NCBI RefSeq assembly: GCF_017409525.1
Contig: NZ_JAFQSO010000004.1
Coordinates: 124,001 to 188,000, forward strand
Direction: 5' to 3'
Source: Methanobrevibacter sp.
Lineage (GTDB): Archaea > Methanobacteriota > Methanobacteria > Methanobacteriales > Methanobacteriaceae
Length of the DNA: 64,000 bases
In this document: positions 27,406 to 38,555 of the stretch, piece by piece
Position numbering within the stretch: the stretch's first letter is position 1
Layout: each line of letters begins with the position of its first letter
Notes under the pieces: generated by a model
What the model was told of the DNA's origin: nothing
What the model saw: only the letters and a program-made list of their open reading frames with translations
Databases searched by the model: none
Program-made: the position numbers and the translations under genes

Positions 27406-27705
27406 CAAAAAATCGCTATTTTTAACTTAACCTAAATTAATTATTTTATCAAATTCTAATTGCCTATCTTTATTTGATTTAGATAGGTATATTTCTCCTT
27501 TTTTTAACCTATAACGTAATTTTAATCAATATTTTTTTTCATCATATATAAACTTTACTCCCCAGTTTATTCAGAAAGCTTTATAAGTGTGGACTTACTA
27601 CATATGTATATCTAATAGTATGTAAAATTTTACTGACTACTTTTTAAAAATTGCAATTTTTTATATATATTAGATATTTCACGACTTGTACAAGGTGAAT
27701 TAAAT
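27406..27705 (+). promoter_or_regulatory. hdrA upstream region with TATA box and palindromes
   Basis: 300 bp without a gene. It holds TTATATATAT at 27661-27670 about 36 bp before the hdrA ATG, AAGGTGA as ribosome binding site, a perfect 12-bp palindrome GTAAAATTTTAC at 27622-27633, and an inverted pair TATATCTAATA (27607-27617) / TATTAGATATT (27668-27678) around the core promoter. The palindromes are operator candidates for this highly expressed gene; no regulator is known from the sequence. Confidence 0.5.
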
Positions 27706-29694
27706 ATGGCAGAAGAAACAAATAATAACGAAGAATTAAGGATAGGTGTTTACGTCTGTCACTGTGGTGTAAACGTCGGTGGAGTCGTAGACTGTCCTAG
27801 TGTAGCTGAATATGCTAAGACCTTACCTAATGTAGTTCACGCAACTGACTACAAGTACATGTGTTCCGACCCAGGTCAAGCAATGATTCAAGAAGACATC
27901 AAAGAGAAAAACTTAAACAGAATTGTTGTAGCAGCTTGTTCCCCTCGTCTTCACGAACCTACTTTCCGTAGATGTGTAGAAGAAGCTGGATTAAACAAAT
28001 TCTTATTTGAATTTGCTAACTTAAGAGAACAAGACTCATGGGTACACATGAACCAACCTGAAGAAGCTACTGCAAAAGCTAAAGATTTAACACGTATGGC
28101 TGTAGCTAAAGCTAGATTACTCGAACCATTAGAAGCTACTAAAGTAGCAGTAAACAACACTGCATTAGTTATCGGTGGTGGAGTAGCTGGTATCCAAACT
28201 GCATTAGATTTAGGTGACATGGGCTTCAAAACCTACATGGTAGAAAGAAACCCTACCATCGGTGGAAGAATGGGACAATTAGATAAAACATTCCCAACTC
28301 TCGACTGTTCAATGTGTATTTTAGCACCTAAAATGGTAGACTGTGCAAAACACGAAAACATCGAATTGATTTCCTACGCAGAAGTTACTGAAGTAGACGG
28401 ATACATCGGAAACTTCAAAGTAACTGTAGAGAAAAAACCTAGATATGTAGATGAAGATTTATGTACTGGATGTGGAGCTTGTCAAGAAGCTTGTCCTATC
28501 GAAATACCTAACTACTACGACGAAGGTGTAGGTATGGTAAAAGCAGCATACATCCCATTCCCTCAAGCTGTACCATTATGTGCAACTATCGATAAAGACT
28601 ACTGTATCGAATGTAACTTATGTGTACAAGCATGTGGACCGGACGCTATTGATCACAATCAAGAAGCTACCACTATTGAATTAGAAGTTGGTACTATTGT
28701 TGCTGCAATCGGTTACGACCCATTCGACCCATCTGGAATTTACCAATACGGATACGGACGTTTCTCAAACGTCATTACCGCTATGGAAATTGAAAGAATG
28801 ATTAACGCATCAGGTCCTACCGGTGGACACGTAATCAAACCTTCCGACGGTATCGAACCTAAACGTGTTGCATTCATCCACTGTGTCGGTTCAAGAGATG
28901 AACAAATCGGTAAACCATACTGTTCCAGAGTATGTTGTATGTACTCCATGAAAAACGCTCAATTATGTATCGACCACGAACCTGATACCGAAGTAACCTG
29001 TTACTACATGGATATCCGTTCATTCGGTAAAGGATACGAAGAGTTCTACAAAACATCTCAAGAAAAATACGGTATTGAATTTATCAGAGGTAAACCAGCA
29101 CAAATCTTCGAAAACGACGATTTAACCTTAACTATCAGAGCAGAAGATACTTTACTCGGTAAAGTAACTGAATACACTTACGATTTAGTTGTATTAAGCG
29201 TAGGTCTCGAACACTCCGCTGGATCTGACGAACTCAGACAAACCTTAGGTCTTTCCAGATCTGCAGACGGATTCTACATGGAAGCTCACCCAAAACTCAG
29301 ACCTGTTGACACCTTAACTGACGGTGTTTACATTGCTGGTGTAGCACAAGGTCCTAAAGATATTCCTGACTCCGTAGCACAAGGTTCAGCTGCAGCATCC
29401 AGAGCAGCAATCCCAATGGCTAAAGGAGAAGTAGAAATCGAACCTATTATCGCAGCTAACGACGAAGCAATTTGTGGTGCTTGTCAAGTATGTGTTGAAT
29501 TATGTCCATTTGCAGCTATTTCAATTGCAACTGGCGTAGGTGGAAAAGAATTTGCACAAATTAACTCCGCATTATGTAAAGGATGTGGAACTTGTGTAGG
29601 TGCATGTCCATCTGGTGCTATGAACCAACAACACTTCAAAACCGAGCAAATTATGGCACAAATCAGTGCTGCTCTTGAAGACTTAGGTAAATAG
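27706..29694 (+). CDS. hdrA: CoB-CoM heterodisulfide reductase iron-sulfur subunit A
   Basis: 662 aa. Flavin-bifurcating subunit of the soluble HdrABC-Mvh complex that couples ferredoxin reduction to CoM-S-S-CoB reduction. N-terminal [18 protein letters not shown], then the FAD-binding [18 protein letters not shown] (about residue 148), the [13 protein letters not shown] cluster motif (about 198) and four ferredoxin-type clusters: [12 protein letters not shown] (about 256), [12 protein letters not shown] (about 301), [12 protein letters not shown] (about 589) and [12 protein letters not shown] (about 624). hdrB and hdrC are not adjacent, as is usual in Methanobacteriales. Codon choice (many AAC, TAC, GAC) differs from neighbours and points to very high expression. 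Confidence 0.96.
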   Translation: MAEETNNNEELRIGVYVCHCGVNVGGVVDCPSVAEYAKTLPNVVHATDYKYMCSDPGQAMIQEDIKEKNLNRIVVAACSPRLHEPTFRRCVEEAGLNKFLFEFANLREQDSWVHMNQPEEATAKAKDLTRMAVAKARLLEPLEATKVAVNNTALVIGGGVAGIQTALDLGDMGFKTYMVERNPTIGGRMGQLDKTFPTLDCSMCILAPKMVDCAKHENIELISYAEVTEVDGYIGNFKVTVEKKPRYVDEDLCTGCGACQEACPIEIPNYYDEGVGMVKAAYIPFPQAVPLCATIDKDYCIECNLCVQACGPDAIDHNQEATTIELEVGTIVAAIGYDPFDPSGIYQYGYGRFSNVITAMEIERMINASGPTGGHVIKPSDGIEPKRVAFIHCVGSRDEQIGKPYCSRVCCMYSMKNAQLCIDHEPDTEVTCYYMDIRSFGKGYEEFYKTSQEKYGIEFIRGKPAQIFENDDLTLTIRAEDTLLGKVTEYTYDLVVLSVGLEHSAGSDELRQTLGLSRSADGFYMEAHPKLRPVDTLTDGVYIAGVAQGPKDIPDSVAQGSAAASRAAIPMAKGEVEIEPIIAANDEAICGACQVCVELCPFAAISIATGVGGKEFAQINSALCKGCGTCVGACPSGAMNQQHFKTEQIMAQISAALEDLGK

Positions 29695-29726
29695 ATTTAG
29701 AGATTAATCTCTCTATTTCTTTTTTT
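29689..29726 (+). terminator. hdrA terminator hairpin
   Basis: Nested inverted repeat around the stop codon: AAATAGA / TCTATTT enclosing the perfect palindrome GAGATTAATCTC (29700-29711), followed by a seven-T run. It looks like a strong intrinsic-type terminator. Confidence 0.6.
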
Positions 29727-29893
29727 ATTTTTTTACATTAACATCGCTATTTTTATTTTAAAACTTATTTTCTATTTCAATTTAAAATCATTTTCTGTCT
29801 TTTTCACATATACTTCCATTTTTTCATAACTATTATATTAGAAGATAAACAAAAATTAAATCATAATATTTAATTGGATATTAGGTGTAGTAA

Positions 29894-31165
29894 ATGACTA
29901 ATTATCATGATGAAATTTTAAAATTTGAAGAAATTGCAAAAGAACATACTGAATACATGAGAAACAGTATCAATCTCATTGCTTCTGAAAATGTTACAAG
30001 TGTAGAGGTAACAGAAGCCGTGGCTACTGATTTTGCTCACAGGTATGCTGAAGGACAGGCATTTGAAAGGTTTTACGAAGGATGTCAATATGTTGACCAA
30101 GTGGAAGACATGACCAAAAAGCTTTCATGTAAGGTTTACGACTGTGATTATGCTAATGTTCAACCTGTATCTGGTGTAACAGCAAACCTTGCAGCATTCT
30201 TTGGTTTTGCAAAACCTGGAAAAAAAGTAATGGCTTTGGAAGTTCCATCCGGAGGTCACATTTCCCATGCCGATGTAAGTGCAGCCGGTATTCGTGGCTT
30301 AAAAACCGTGTTCCATCCATTGGACAAAGACATAATGAACATTGACATTGATGCAATGAATAAAAAGATACTTGAAGAAAAGCCAAACATTGTTTTGTTC
30401 GGTGGAAGCTTATTCTTATTCCCTCATCCTATTGCTGAAGCTCGCGAAGCCGCAGATGAAGTCGGAGCTACAGTCATGTATGATGGAGCACATGTATTGG
30501 GTCTTATTGCAGGAGGTCAATTCCAACAACCTCTCAAAGAGGGTGCAGATTTGATGATGGGAAGCACTCACAAGACATTCCCAGGTCCACAGGGCGGAAT
30601 TATTCTCTCACATAAGGAAAATGAAGAAATCATCGACAATGCAGTTTTCCCAGGTGTTGTAAGTAATCACCACTTACACCATTTATTGGGTTTAGGCATT
30701 GCCACTGCTGAAATGCTTGAGTTTGGTGAAGCTTATGCAAAACAAATCATTAAAAACGCACAGGCTCTTGGTCAGGCAATGTATGAAAGAGGCTTTGACG
30801 TATTATGTGAAGATCAAGGGTTTACAAAATCCCACCAAATTGCAGTAAACTTAACCAATATCAGGTCAGCTTCCGATATTGCAAAGGAATTGGCTGACAA
30901 TAATGTAATATTGAACAAAAACCTTTTGCCTGGTGATGACAGGGACAATTCCGATGATCCATCCGGTATCAGAATAGGTACTCAGGAAATCACAAGAAGA
31001 GGTTTAAAAGAAAAAGAAATGGATGAAGTTGCTGAATTCATCAAACGTGTCGCTGTTGATAAAGAAGACATTGCCGATGAAGTTGCTGAATTCATGAACC
31101 AATACACTACCTTAGATTACGCATTTTCAGACAGAGAAGCTTACAAATATCATAAATTAGATTAA
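29894..31165 (+). CDS. glyA: Serine hydroxymethyltransferase
   Basis: 423-aa PLP enzyme interconverting serine and glycine with one-carbon transfer; in methanogens the carrier is tetrahydromethanopterin. Motifs: [10 protein letters not shown] (about residue 27), [20 protein letters not shown] (about 117), [13 protein letters not shown] (about 195) and the PLP lysine in [14 protein letters not shown] (about 222). The start ATG 29894 follows GGTGTAGTAA. The next gene starts 1 bp after its stop, and also concerns methanopterin chemistry, consistent with a functional pair. Confidence 0.95.
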   Translation: MTNYHDEILKFEEIAKEHTEYMRNSINLIASENVTSVEVTEAVATDFAHRYAEGQAFERFYEGCQYVDQVEDMTKKLSCKVYDCDYANVQPVSGVTANLAAFFGFAKPGKKVMALEVPSGGHISHADVSAAGIRGLKTVFHPLDKDIMNIDIDAMNKKILEEKPNIVLFGGSLFLFPHPIAEAREAADEVGATVMYDGAHVLGLIAGGQFQQPLKEGADLMMGSTHKTFPGPQGGIILSHKENEEIIDNAVFPGVVSNHHLHHLLGLGIATAEMLEFGEAYAKQIIKNAQALGQAMYERGFDVLCEDQGFTKSHQIAVNLTNIRSASDIAKELADNNVILNKNLLPGDDRDNSDDPSGIRIGTQEITRRGLKEKEMDEVAEFIKRVAVDKEDIADEVAEFMNQYTTLDYAFSDREAYKYHKLD

Positions 31166-31166
31166 A

Positions 31167-31859
31167 ATGAGAATCGGATTTGCATTTACTGGGGCTGGTC
31201 ATTTACTTAGGGAATCAGTGCAGGTGGCTGAGAAATTAGCCAAAGAGCATGAAGTCACTATATTCCTATCAGGTGCCGCTGAAGAAGTTCTTAAGATGTA
31301 TGGACTTTATGATAGAGTTGTCAGATTAACTGGCGGTAAATATAGGGAATTAGCTACTGATTCAAATCAAAAATTTTCATATCCAATTACAGGTCGTTTA
31401 TCCTTAGGGAAATACGACGCATTGATTGTATCACCTGCTACAGCAAATACAGTTTCAAAAATAGTCTATGGAATAGCCGATACTTTAGTTACAAATGCCG
31501 TTGCTCAGGCAGGTAAAGGTGCCGTTCCGACATATATGGTGCCTGTTGACATCCATCCCGGTCCAATTGATACAGTTTTACCGTCCAAGATGGAATTGTC
31601 AAAATGTCAAAGCTGTGACGATTGTGTTGCATCTCTGGCCTGTGAGCAGGGAGCTATCATACCTCATGAAGAGATAGACTTAACAAAGTGCATTGGCTGC
31701 GGTTTGTGCAGGAATACATGTCCATATGATGCAATATCCGAAGGAAAAATCATAACAATCTACATGAGAGACATTGATATTGAAAACACTCGTAAGTTAT
31801 CCAGTATTGATGAAATAAAGATATTTGAAAACCCTAATGAAATCTTAGATATTATCTAA
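31167..31859 (+). CDS. Dihydromethanopterin reductase (acceptor)-like archaeoflavoprotein with two ferredoxin clusters
   Basis: 230 aa. The N-terminal flavoprotein fold is IGFAFTGAGHLLRESVQVAE, with LIVSPATANTVSKIVYGIAD (about residue 89) binding FMN. The C-terminal part has two [4Fe-4S] motifs: CQSCDDCVASLACEQGA (about 148) and CIGCGLCRNTCPYDAI (about 175). This arrangement fits the DmrB/DmrX-type reductase that makes tetrahydromethanopterin from the dihydro form. The immediate coupling with glyA supports the assignment. A general archaeoflavoprotein electron carrier is the alternative. Confidence 0.78.
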   Translation: MRIGFAFTGAGHLLRESVQVAEKLAKEHEVTIFLSGAAEEVLKMYGLYDRVVRLTGGKYRELATDSNQKFSYPITGRLSLGKYDALIVSPATANTVSKIVYGIADTLVTNAVAQAGKGAVPTYMVPVDIHPGPIDTVLPSKMELSKCQSCDDCVASLACEQGAIIPHEEIDLTKCIGCGLCRNTCPYDAISEGKIITIYMRDIDIENTRKLSSIDEIKIFENPNEILDII

Positions 31860-31873
31860 GGTTTTTACTTTTT

Positions 31874-32200
31874 TTAAATAAATTCTATCCTATCGCCTAT
31901 TTCAAAATTAAAGTGATTTTTTTTAGTTTCCAGTACATAGTGTGCTGGTTTTTTAGGTTTATAAAATCTCCATGGTTTTAATGTAGTTTTTTCTAAAATG
32001 ACTTTGTTTTTATCCAGAAAATAGACATCTATATCAAATCTCATAAAATGAGTATGTATGGATGAGTCTTTTAGATTGGTAAACACTAAGGCAAAGTCAA
32101 TTTCTTTTTTCAACATCAATCCTTTAAAACGCTTGATAAAGTTATCTGCGAATATAATTTTTGTATCAAATAGTTCATAAGTGGTTTTATTTAAAATCAT
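31874..32200 (-). CDS. DUF192 family protein
   Basis: 108 aa, small beta-rich protein with FADNFIKRFKGLMLKKEIDFA, HTHFMRFDIDVYFLDKNKVI (about residues 49-68) and ETTLKPWRFYKPKKPAHYVLE-like segments. These match the DUF192 pattern (short GLM-type start, M.FDIDV, LEL..G). No signal peptide or membrane helix. The function of the family is not established. It is convergent with the Dmr-like gene (14 bp apart). Confidence 0.8.
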   Translation of the reverse strand: MILNKTTYELFDTKIIFADNFIKRFKGLMLKKEIDFALVFTNLKDSSIHTHFMRFDIDVYFLDKNKVILEKTTLKPWRFYKPKKPAHYVLETKKNHFNFEIGDRIEFI

Positions 32201-32259
32201 GAAGTTATTATTTGATTAAGATTATTTAAACTTTTTATAACCTAAAAACAATATTGACT

Positions 32260-32850
32260 TTAGATAAATGTCTTTTCTTTGATGTTTCCACTTGCAAGAT
32301 CTTCTAGAGCAATTTTAAAATCTTCTTTTTCAAAGGCTCCTGGAATAATCAATCTTTGACCATCAATATAAATGCTGTAGTGTGGAATGGCTGTAATTCC
32401 GTTAAATACTGCATCCTGCATTTCAAGTTCGACTTCAAGATCATATGATTTGCTTAAAAGCATTTTACTAATTTCATCCGGATTTAAACCGATTGAAGCT
32501 GTAATTTCACTTAACACACCAATATCTGATATTGTCTTGTTTTTTTCAAAATTTGCCTTGTATATTTTAAAAATAAGTTCCTGTGAAAGTTCGGGATAAT
32601 TTTTTTGCACGAATTTTGTTAGTCTATGAGCATTTCTTGAAGAGGTTAATGAAATTGGTTTGATGGTTAGATTGTCATTTTTTGTGTTTTCTTCTACCTC
32701 TTTGAAGTTAATTTTATTGCTTAATGGAAGCTCAAATGATTTTAACTCCCATTTTGGGGTTAAATTTAATTCGTTGACCGCATCAGTTAAGCGTTTAAGT
32801 CCGATATATGAGTATGGACAGTTAAAATCACTGTAATATTCTATTTTCAT
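32260..32850 (-). CDS. DsbA/FrnE-family thioredoxin-fold oxidoreductase
   Basis: 196 aa. KIEYYSDFNCPYSYIGLKRL carries the thioredoxin-fold active-site position as CPYS. SSRNAHRLTKFVQKNYPELS (about residue 69) and GITAIPHYSIYIDGQRLIIP (about 150, with the cis-Pro loop) are typical of FrnE/2-hydroxychromene-carboxylate-isomerase-like proteins. No signal peptide, so cytoplasmic. Only one active-site Cys is present, so a disulfide isomerase role is doubtful. Its ATG overlaps the stop of an upstream 36-aa ORF. Confidence 0.78.
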   Translation of the reverse strand: MKIEYYSDFNCPYSYIGLKRLTDAVNELNLTPKWELKSFELPLSNKINFKEVEENTKNDNLTIKPISLTSSRNAHRLTKFVQKNYPELSQELIFKIYKANFEKNKTISDIGVLSEITASIGLNPDEISKMLLSKSYDLEVELEMQDAVFNGITAIPHYSIYIDGQRLIIPGAFEKEDFKIALEDLASGNIKEKTFI

Positions 32851-32957
32851 TTTTTATTGTCTTTTTCTTTTTTAGCATCTTTTTTAGAAGCCTTGTATAA
32901 TTTTACAATGTTATCTACTGTTCTGATTATTGTGTTGTATCTTCTATAAAATCCCAT
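32847..32957 (-). CDS. 36-aa basic small protein overlapping the DsbA-like gene
   Basis: ATG at 32957 opens a 36-codon frame ending in a TGA that overlaps the DsbA-like ATG (ATGA). The peptide is very basic (GFYRRYNTI...KLYKASKKDAKKEKDNKK). No ribosome binding site is seen, so a leaderless message or coincidence are both possible. The exact start-stop overlap is the main argument. Confidence 0.4.
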   Translation of the reverse strand: MGFYRRYNTIIRTVDNIVKLYKASKKDAKKEKDNKK

Positions 32958-33146
32958 ACTATTATTTTGACCGTTATTTTATATCAATATTATTAATTCA
33001 AATCCATCATGATAAAAGCAATGATTAGAATTTTAATTAGTTTAAAATCCCTTCAATTTCTGAAAAATTCTGATTTTTAATAACCTTTATTTATTAGCTA
33101 AAACAAAAAGATATATATTATAAATTATTATTTTTGAGGAGTTACA

Positions 33147-36100
33147 ATGCCAATAAACGAGGCAGAAAAATCATATAATCACGATAAAATAGAAAAGAAA
33201 GTTCAAGAATTCTGGAAAGAAAATGAAACTTTTAGAAAGGTCAATGAACTTAGAGAAAAAGGTCCTAGATATTCCTTTTTAGATGGTCCACCTTATTGTA
33301 GCGGTAAGATTCATTTAGGTACCGCTTGGAACAAAGTTATTAAGGATTCATACTTGCGTTACAAATCAATGAATGGATTCAGCTTAAGAAGACAGGCTGG
33401 ATGGGATATGCACGGTCTTCCAATCGAGAATAAGGTAGAGCACTTGCTGAACATTCAATCCAAGCAAGAAATTGAAGAGATTGGCATTGACAAATTCGTT
33501 GATAAATGTAGAGAGTTTGCCCTTGAAAATAAAGTTGCCATGGAAGAGCAATTCGACCAGTTGGGTGTTTGGATGGATTGGGATGACCCATACATGACTT
33601 TGGATCCTAAATACATGGAATCCTCATGGTGGACACTCAAAAGAGCAAACGAGCAGAATTTGCTTGTCAATGACCAAAGGGTAATCAGCTGGTGTCCGCA
33701 CTGTGGAACCGCACTTGCGGCTGCAGAGATAGAATATGAAGAAAAGGTCGATCCGTCAATTTATATCAAATTCCCTGTAAGGGGTCAGGATGATACTTAT
33801 TTCCTGGTTTGGACAACTACTCCATGGACCTTGCCTGCAAACATGGCTATTTGTGCAAACCCTGAATTCGATTATGTTTATGTGTTAAAAGACGGCGAAA
33901 CATATATTTTAGCTGAAAACTTGATGGAAACAGTATTGGGTCGTCAAATCAAGATTCACAAAACTAAAATACCTGCCGAAAGTGAAGATGAAGAAGACAA
34001 GATTATTGAAGAAAAAGAAGTGATGTATGAAGTCATCAAAACAGTTAAAGGTGAAGAGCTAATCGGATTGAGCTATAACTACATTTTGATGGATGAAGTG
34101 CCGATACATGCCGAATTCGATGAAATCGATGCGGTTCATAAGGTTTTGCCTGGAGACCATGTTGAGCTTGGTGAAGGTACAGGTTTAGTACACACTGCAC
34201 CAGGACACGGTCCGGACGATTTTGAAGTGGGTAAAGCTAATGGAATTCCAATTTTCTGCCCTGTTGGAGAAGATGGATGCTTCAGCGAAGACGGAGGCAA
34301 ATATGTTGGAAAATTCACAAAAGATGAAAATGCTCAAATTATCAAGGATTTAGAAGACAAAGGCTTAATGTATCACTCAGAAACCATTGAACACAGATAC
34401 GGTGTATGTTGGAGATGTAAAACTCCTATTATATATAGGGCTACCAAACAATGGTTTTTAAAAGTAACTGAAATTAAACAAAAAATGTTGGATGAAATTG
34501 CAAGCGTCGAATGGGTACCTAAATGGGCTGGTGAAGGCAGATTCCATGATTGGGTAGATAATGCCAGGGACTGGACAATTTCAAGACAAAGATTCTGGGG
34601 TATTCCAATTCCAATTTGGGAATGTCCTGATTGTGGAGAGATAAAAGTCATAGGATCCCTTGACGAGTTAAAATCAGAATCATTGAACGAAATCACAGTT
34701 GGCGATGCCGAACTTATTCACAGGCCGTATGTGGATGAGGTCGAAGTAAAATGCGATAAATGTGGCAAGTCAATTAAAAGGATTCCTGATGTATTGGATG
34801 TATGGATTGACTCAGGAGTAGCAGGATGGGCTTCACTTTACTATCCTGCCGAAAATGATAAGTTTGATGATTGGTTCCCTTATGACTTCATTACAGAAGG
34901 CCATGACCAAACCAGAGGATGGTTCTACTCACAGCTTGGAACTGGAGTAATTTCTATGGGCAGGAGTCCATATCAAAAAGTGCTGATGCACGGGTTCGTG
35001 TTGGATGAAAACGGTAATAAGATGTCCAAATCATTAGGAAATGTAGTGTCTCCTGAAGAGGTAATTGAAAAATATGGGGCTGATGTGCTCAGATTCTACT
35101 TGTTGTGGGCATCCAAACCATGGGATGATTTGAAGTTCGTATGGGAAGAGCTTTTAAATATCAACAAGATGTTCAACATCTTGTGGAATGTATATGTATT
35201 TTCAACAACTTACATGTCCCTTGATAACTTCAATCCAGTTGGATTAACTGAAGATGACATGATTTTAAGGGCTGAAGACAAATGGATTATTTCTAAAGCC
35301 AATAGCTTGGTTAAAGAAGTGGCTGAAGACTTGGACAATCTATTCTTCCACAAGGCGACAAGAAAAATCAATAATTTCATTTTAGAAGATTTAAGTCGCT
35401 GGTATGTAAGGCTTATTCGTGGAAGGACATGGGTTGAAAGCGATGACCCGGACAAATTGGGAGCATATTACAGCCTATACACTGCTCTTGTTAAATTGAT
35501 TTCAGTATTATGCCCAATAGCTCCTCACATATCAGAGGAAATCTATGAAAACCTTGTAAAGGGTGTTGATTCTCAAGCACCTGAAAGCATTCACATGAAC
35601 GATTGGGGATATGATGAAGATGCAATAGATGAGGAATTGGAGGCTAAAATGGATGTTGCTCGTGAAGTTATTGAAGCATCAATTAGAGCACGTGACATGG
35701 CACAATACAAGCTTAGATGGCCAGTATCAGACATAACTGTTGTATCCCAGGATGAAGATGTCCTAAAAGCTATTGAGGAATTGACAGACATTATCAAAGA
35801 TCAATCAAATACTAAAGAGGTTTTATGCGCTAGCGAATTTGAAAAATTGTCATTCATTGCAAAGCCTAACCTTAAGATTCTAGGTCCTAAACTCAAGGGG
35901 GACATGGGCAAGGTTGTAAAGGGTTTGAAAATGGCTGACGGCAATCAAGTCAAAGCTGACCTGGAAGCAAACGGAAGTGTTGAAATTGAAGGAATCGAAT
36001 TGAGCTCTGAAGAAGTATTGTTTGATTCTGAACTTCCGGACGATTTCGTTTCTTCAGAGTTTGAAGGTGGAAACGTATTTGTAAATACCAATATTACTTT

Positions 36101-36380
36101 AGAAATCAGACAAGAAGCTATGGCTCGTGAACTGATAAGAAGGATTCAGGACATGAGAAAGGATTTGGATTTGGATGTTGAGGCAAACATCAATGTTGAT
36201 GTGGAAACTTCAGCCGAATTCAAGGATTTAATTGTACCTCAAAGTGAATTTGTAGCTCACGAAGTAAGGGCAAATAGCTTTATCATAACTGACACAGAAG
36301 AGTGCAGTAAAGATTCTAAAGATTATACCAAAGAATGGGATATTGAAGGAGAGAAGGTAGTTATTTCAATTAAAAATTAA
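33147..36380 (+). CDS. ileS: Isoleucyl-tRNA synthetase
   Basis: 1077 aa class I synthetase. The HIGH-type motif is in [20 protein letters not shown] (about residues 47-66), the editing (CP1) domain contains [14 protein letters not shown] and [14 protein letters not shown], and the KMSKS loop is in [16 protein letters not shown] (about 624). A zinc-binding CWRCKTPI (about 428) and ECPDCGE are present. The C-terminus ends in the long archaeal/eukaryotic-type anticodon region. ATG 33147 follows TTTGAGGAGTTACA. It leads an operon with purL (11 bp downstream) and perhaps moeA. Confidence 0.96.
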   Translation: MPINEAEKSYNHDKIEKKVQEFWKENETFRKVNELREKGPRYSFLDGPPYCSGKIHLGTAWNKVIKDSYLRYKSMNGFSLRRQAGWDMHGLPIENKVEHLLNIQSKQEIEEIGIDKFVDKCREFALENKVAMEEQFDQLGVWMDWDDPYMTLDPKYMESSWWTLKRANEQNLLVNDQRVISWCPHCGTALAAAEIEYEEKVDPSIYIKFPVRGQDDTYFLVWTTTPWTLPANMAICANPEFDYVYVLKDGETYILAENLMETVLGRQIKIHKTKIPAESEDEEDKIIEEKEVMYEVIKTVKGEELIGLSYNYILMDEVPIHAEFDEIDAVHKVLPGDHVELGEGTGLVHTAPGHGPDDFEVGKANGIPIFCPVGEDGCFSEDGGKYVGKFTKDENAQIIKDLEDKGLMYHSETIEHRYGVCWRCKTPIIYRATKQWFLKVTEIKQKMLDEIASVEWVPKWAGEGRFHDWVDNARDWTISRQRFWGIPIPIWECPDCGEIKVIGSLDELKSESLNEITVGDAELIHRPYVDEVEVKCDKCGKSIKRIPDVLDVWIDSGVAGWASLYYPAENDKFDDWFPYDFITEGHDQTRGWFYSQLGTGVISMGRSPYQKVLMHGFVLDENGNKMSKSLGNVVSPEEVIEKYGADVLRFYLLWASKPWDDLKFVWEELLNINKMFNILWNVYVFSTTYMSLDNFNPVGLTEDDMILRAEDKWIISKANSLVKEVAEDLDNLFFHKATRKINNFILEDLSRWYVRLIRGRTWVESDDPDKLGAYYSLYTALVKLISVLCPIAPHISEEIYENLVKGVDSQAPESIHMNDWGYDEDAIDEELEAKMDVAREVIEASIRARDMAQYKLRWPVSDITVVSQDEDVLKAIEELTDIIKDQSNTKEVLCASEFEKLSFIAKPNLKILGPKLKGDMGKVVKGLKMADGNQVKADLEANGSVEIEGIELSSEEVLFDSELPDDFVSSEFEGGNVFVNTNITLEIRQEAMARELIRRIQDMRKDLDLDVEANINVDVETSAEFKDLIVPQSEFVAHEVRANSFIITDTEECSKDSKDYTKEWDIEGEKVVISIKN

Positions 36381-36390
36381 GGGTGTTAAC

Positions 36391-38532
36391 ATGACTTTAG
36401 CTGATTCTGAAATTGAATATATAGAAGGAATCCTTGGAAGGGAAATGAACGAGTTAGAGGAAGGAATGCTTGATGTAATGTTTTCAGAACATTGTTCTTA
36501 CAAAAGCAGCCGTCCGTTTTTAAGGGCTTTCCCTACTGAAGGAGAAAACATTATTTTAGGTCCTGGTGATGATGCGGGACTTGTATCTGTAACTGACAAA
36601 TACGCTTTAGCTGTTGGAATGGAATCTCACAACCATCCATCCGCTATTGAGCCTTATGGTGGAGCGGGTACCGGTATTGGAGGTATCCTAAGGGATATCA
36701 TATCCATGGGAGCAATGCCTATTGCACTTCTAGATTCACTAAGATTTGGACCATTGGAAGAAGACGAAAAATCAAGATACCTGTTTGAACATGTAGTAAA
36801 GGGAATTTCCGATTATGGTAATCGTGTAGGAGTTCCGACCGTCGCCGGTGAAATTGAATTCGATGAATCATTCAGAACAAATCCTTTGGTCAATGTAATG
36901 TGCGTAGGGCTCGTTGAAAAGGATAAAATCGTTCGTGCTGAAGCGCCTAATATTGGCGACGTGTTCCTACTGATGGGAGGAACCACTGGCCGTGATGGAA
37001 TTCATGGCGTAACATTCGCATCAGAAGAGTTAACATCCGATTCAGAAACTGAAGATAGGCCTGCTGTTCAAGTAGCCGACCCATTTACTAAAAAAAGAGT
37101 TCTGGAAGCATCATTGGAAATATTGGAGAAAATAAATGTCAGTGGTGTTAAGGATTTAGGTGGTGGGGGTCTCACCTGCTGCATTTCAGAACTTGTGGAC
37201 TCTTCTCAAAATGGGGCATTGGTGGATTTACGTTCAATTCCATTAAGGGAAACCGGAATGACTCCATATGAAATCATGCTTTCAGAATCACAGGAAAGGA
37301 TGGTTTTCGTTATCAATCCTGATGATGTCGAGTTAGCTCAAAAAATCTGCGATAAGCATGAAATAGTATCATCAGTTATCGGCGAAGTCATTGAAGGAAA
37401 CAACATGATTATTTCAGATGAAGGTGAAGAGATAGCTAGCTTACCAACAATTCTTTTAGCAGACCCTCCTTCAATCGACAGGCCAATCGTTGAGATTCCA
37501 GAAGATACAGAAAAGATAGAACTTAAGGAACCTGGAGTCTATAAATCATTACCTAAATTATTATCTTCTCCTAATATAGCTTCAAAGGAATGGGTTTACA
37601 AACAGTATGACCATGAAGTTCAAGTAAGGACAGTTGTAAAACCTGGAGATGATGCGGCAGTATTGAGAATTGACGAAGATACCGCCATTGCACTTACTAC
37701 AGACTCCAATACAATTCATACTAAATTATCTCCATTTGATGGAGCTGCCGGATGTGTTGCAGAAGCTATACGCAATGTGATTTCAATGGGTGCAACTCCT
37801 TATGCAGTTGTAGATTGTCTTAACTTCGGAAATCCTGAAACACCAGAAATCTTATGGCAATTTAAAACAGCAATTGAAGGAATGAGTTTGGTGGCAGAAA
37901 AATTTAATGCACCTGTCATTAGTGGAAATGTAAGTTTTTACAATGAAACTGAAGGAATTAAGATCAATCCTACTCCTGCTGTTGGCGTAATCGGTGTTGA
38001 AAATATCGAAAACATCAGAACCATGGACTTTAAAAACGAAGGAGATAAGATTCTTTTAATCGGTAAGACCTATGATGAACTGACTGGTTCCGAGTATCAC
38101 AGAACCATTCATAACTTGGAAAAGGGCACTGCTCCTAGAATCAGGATAGATGAAGAGGTAGCCAATGGTCAAACCGTATTGAGATTAATCGATGAGGATA
38201 AGGATAAAAATATCACTGCCGTTCATGACGTTTCAGCTGGTGGAATTGCCGTTGCACTTTCTGAAATGGTAATAAAATCCGGTTTGGGATGTGACGTTAC
38301 CCTAACCGATGATGAATTGGATAAAATACAATTGCTTTACTCTGAAAGTCACGGCAGATATATCCTGACCGTCAAGGCAGATGCTCTTGATGATATTTTA
38401 TCAAAAATCGATGTGGATGTTGCGGTAATCGGCGAAGTTAAAGGCGATTCCTTAAATATAAATGGTCATGAATTTAGTTTTGAAGATTTAAATAATGCAT
38501 ATCATGGAGTAATTGAGAAATACATGGCATAA
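36391..38532 (+). CDS. purL: Phosphoribosylformylglycinamidine synthase subunit PurL
   Basis: 713 aa, small-form PurL (AIR-synthase-like duplicated fold) acting in complex with PurS and PurQ. Motifs: [20 protein letters not shown] (about residue 30), [20 protein letters not shown] (about 77), the [14 protein letters not shown] loop (about 192) and the second half with [32 protein letters not shown] and [15 protein letters not shown] (about 611). It starts 10 bp after ileS with GGGTGTTAAC upstream. purS and purQ are not in the window. Confidence 0.95.
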   Translation: MTLADSEIEYIEGILGREMNELEEGMLDVMFSEHCSYKSSRPFLRAFPTEGENIILGPGDDAGLVSVTDKYALAVGMESHNHPSAIEPYGGAGTGIGGILRDIISMGAMPIALLDSLRFGPLEEDEKSRYLFEHVVKGISDYGNRVGVPTVAGEIEFDESFRTNPLVNVMCVGLVEKDKIVRAEAPNIGDVFLLMGGTTGRDGIHGVTFASEELTSDSETEDRPAVQVADPFTKKRVLEASLEILEKINVSGVKDLGGGGLTCCISELVDSSQNGALVDLRSIPLRETGMTPYEIMLSESQERMVFVINPDDVELAQKICDKHEIVSSVIGEVIEGNNMIISDEGEEIASLPTILLADPPSIDRPIVEIPEDTEKIELKEPGVYKSLPKLLSSPNIASKEWVYKQYDHEVQVRTVVKPGDDAAVLRIDEDTAIALTTDSNTIHTKLSPFDGAAGCVAEAIRNVISMGATPYAVVDCLNFGNPETPEILWQFKTAIEGMSLVAEKFNAPVISGNVSFYNETEGIKINPTPAVGVIGVENIENIRTMDFKNEGDKILLIGKTYDELTGSEYHRTIHNLEKGTAPRIRIDEEVANGQTVLRLIDEDKDKNITAVHDVSAGGIAVALSEMVIKSGLGCDVTLTDDELDKIQLLYSESHGRYILTVKADALDDILSKIDVDVAVIGEVKGDSLNINGHEFSFEDLNNAYHGVIEKYMA

Positions 38533-38555
38533 ATGACTTGGGGGAGTTTTTAAAC

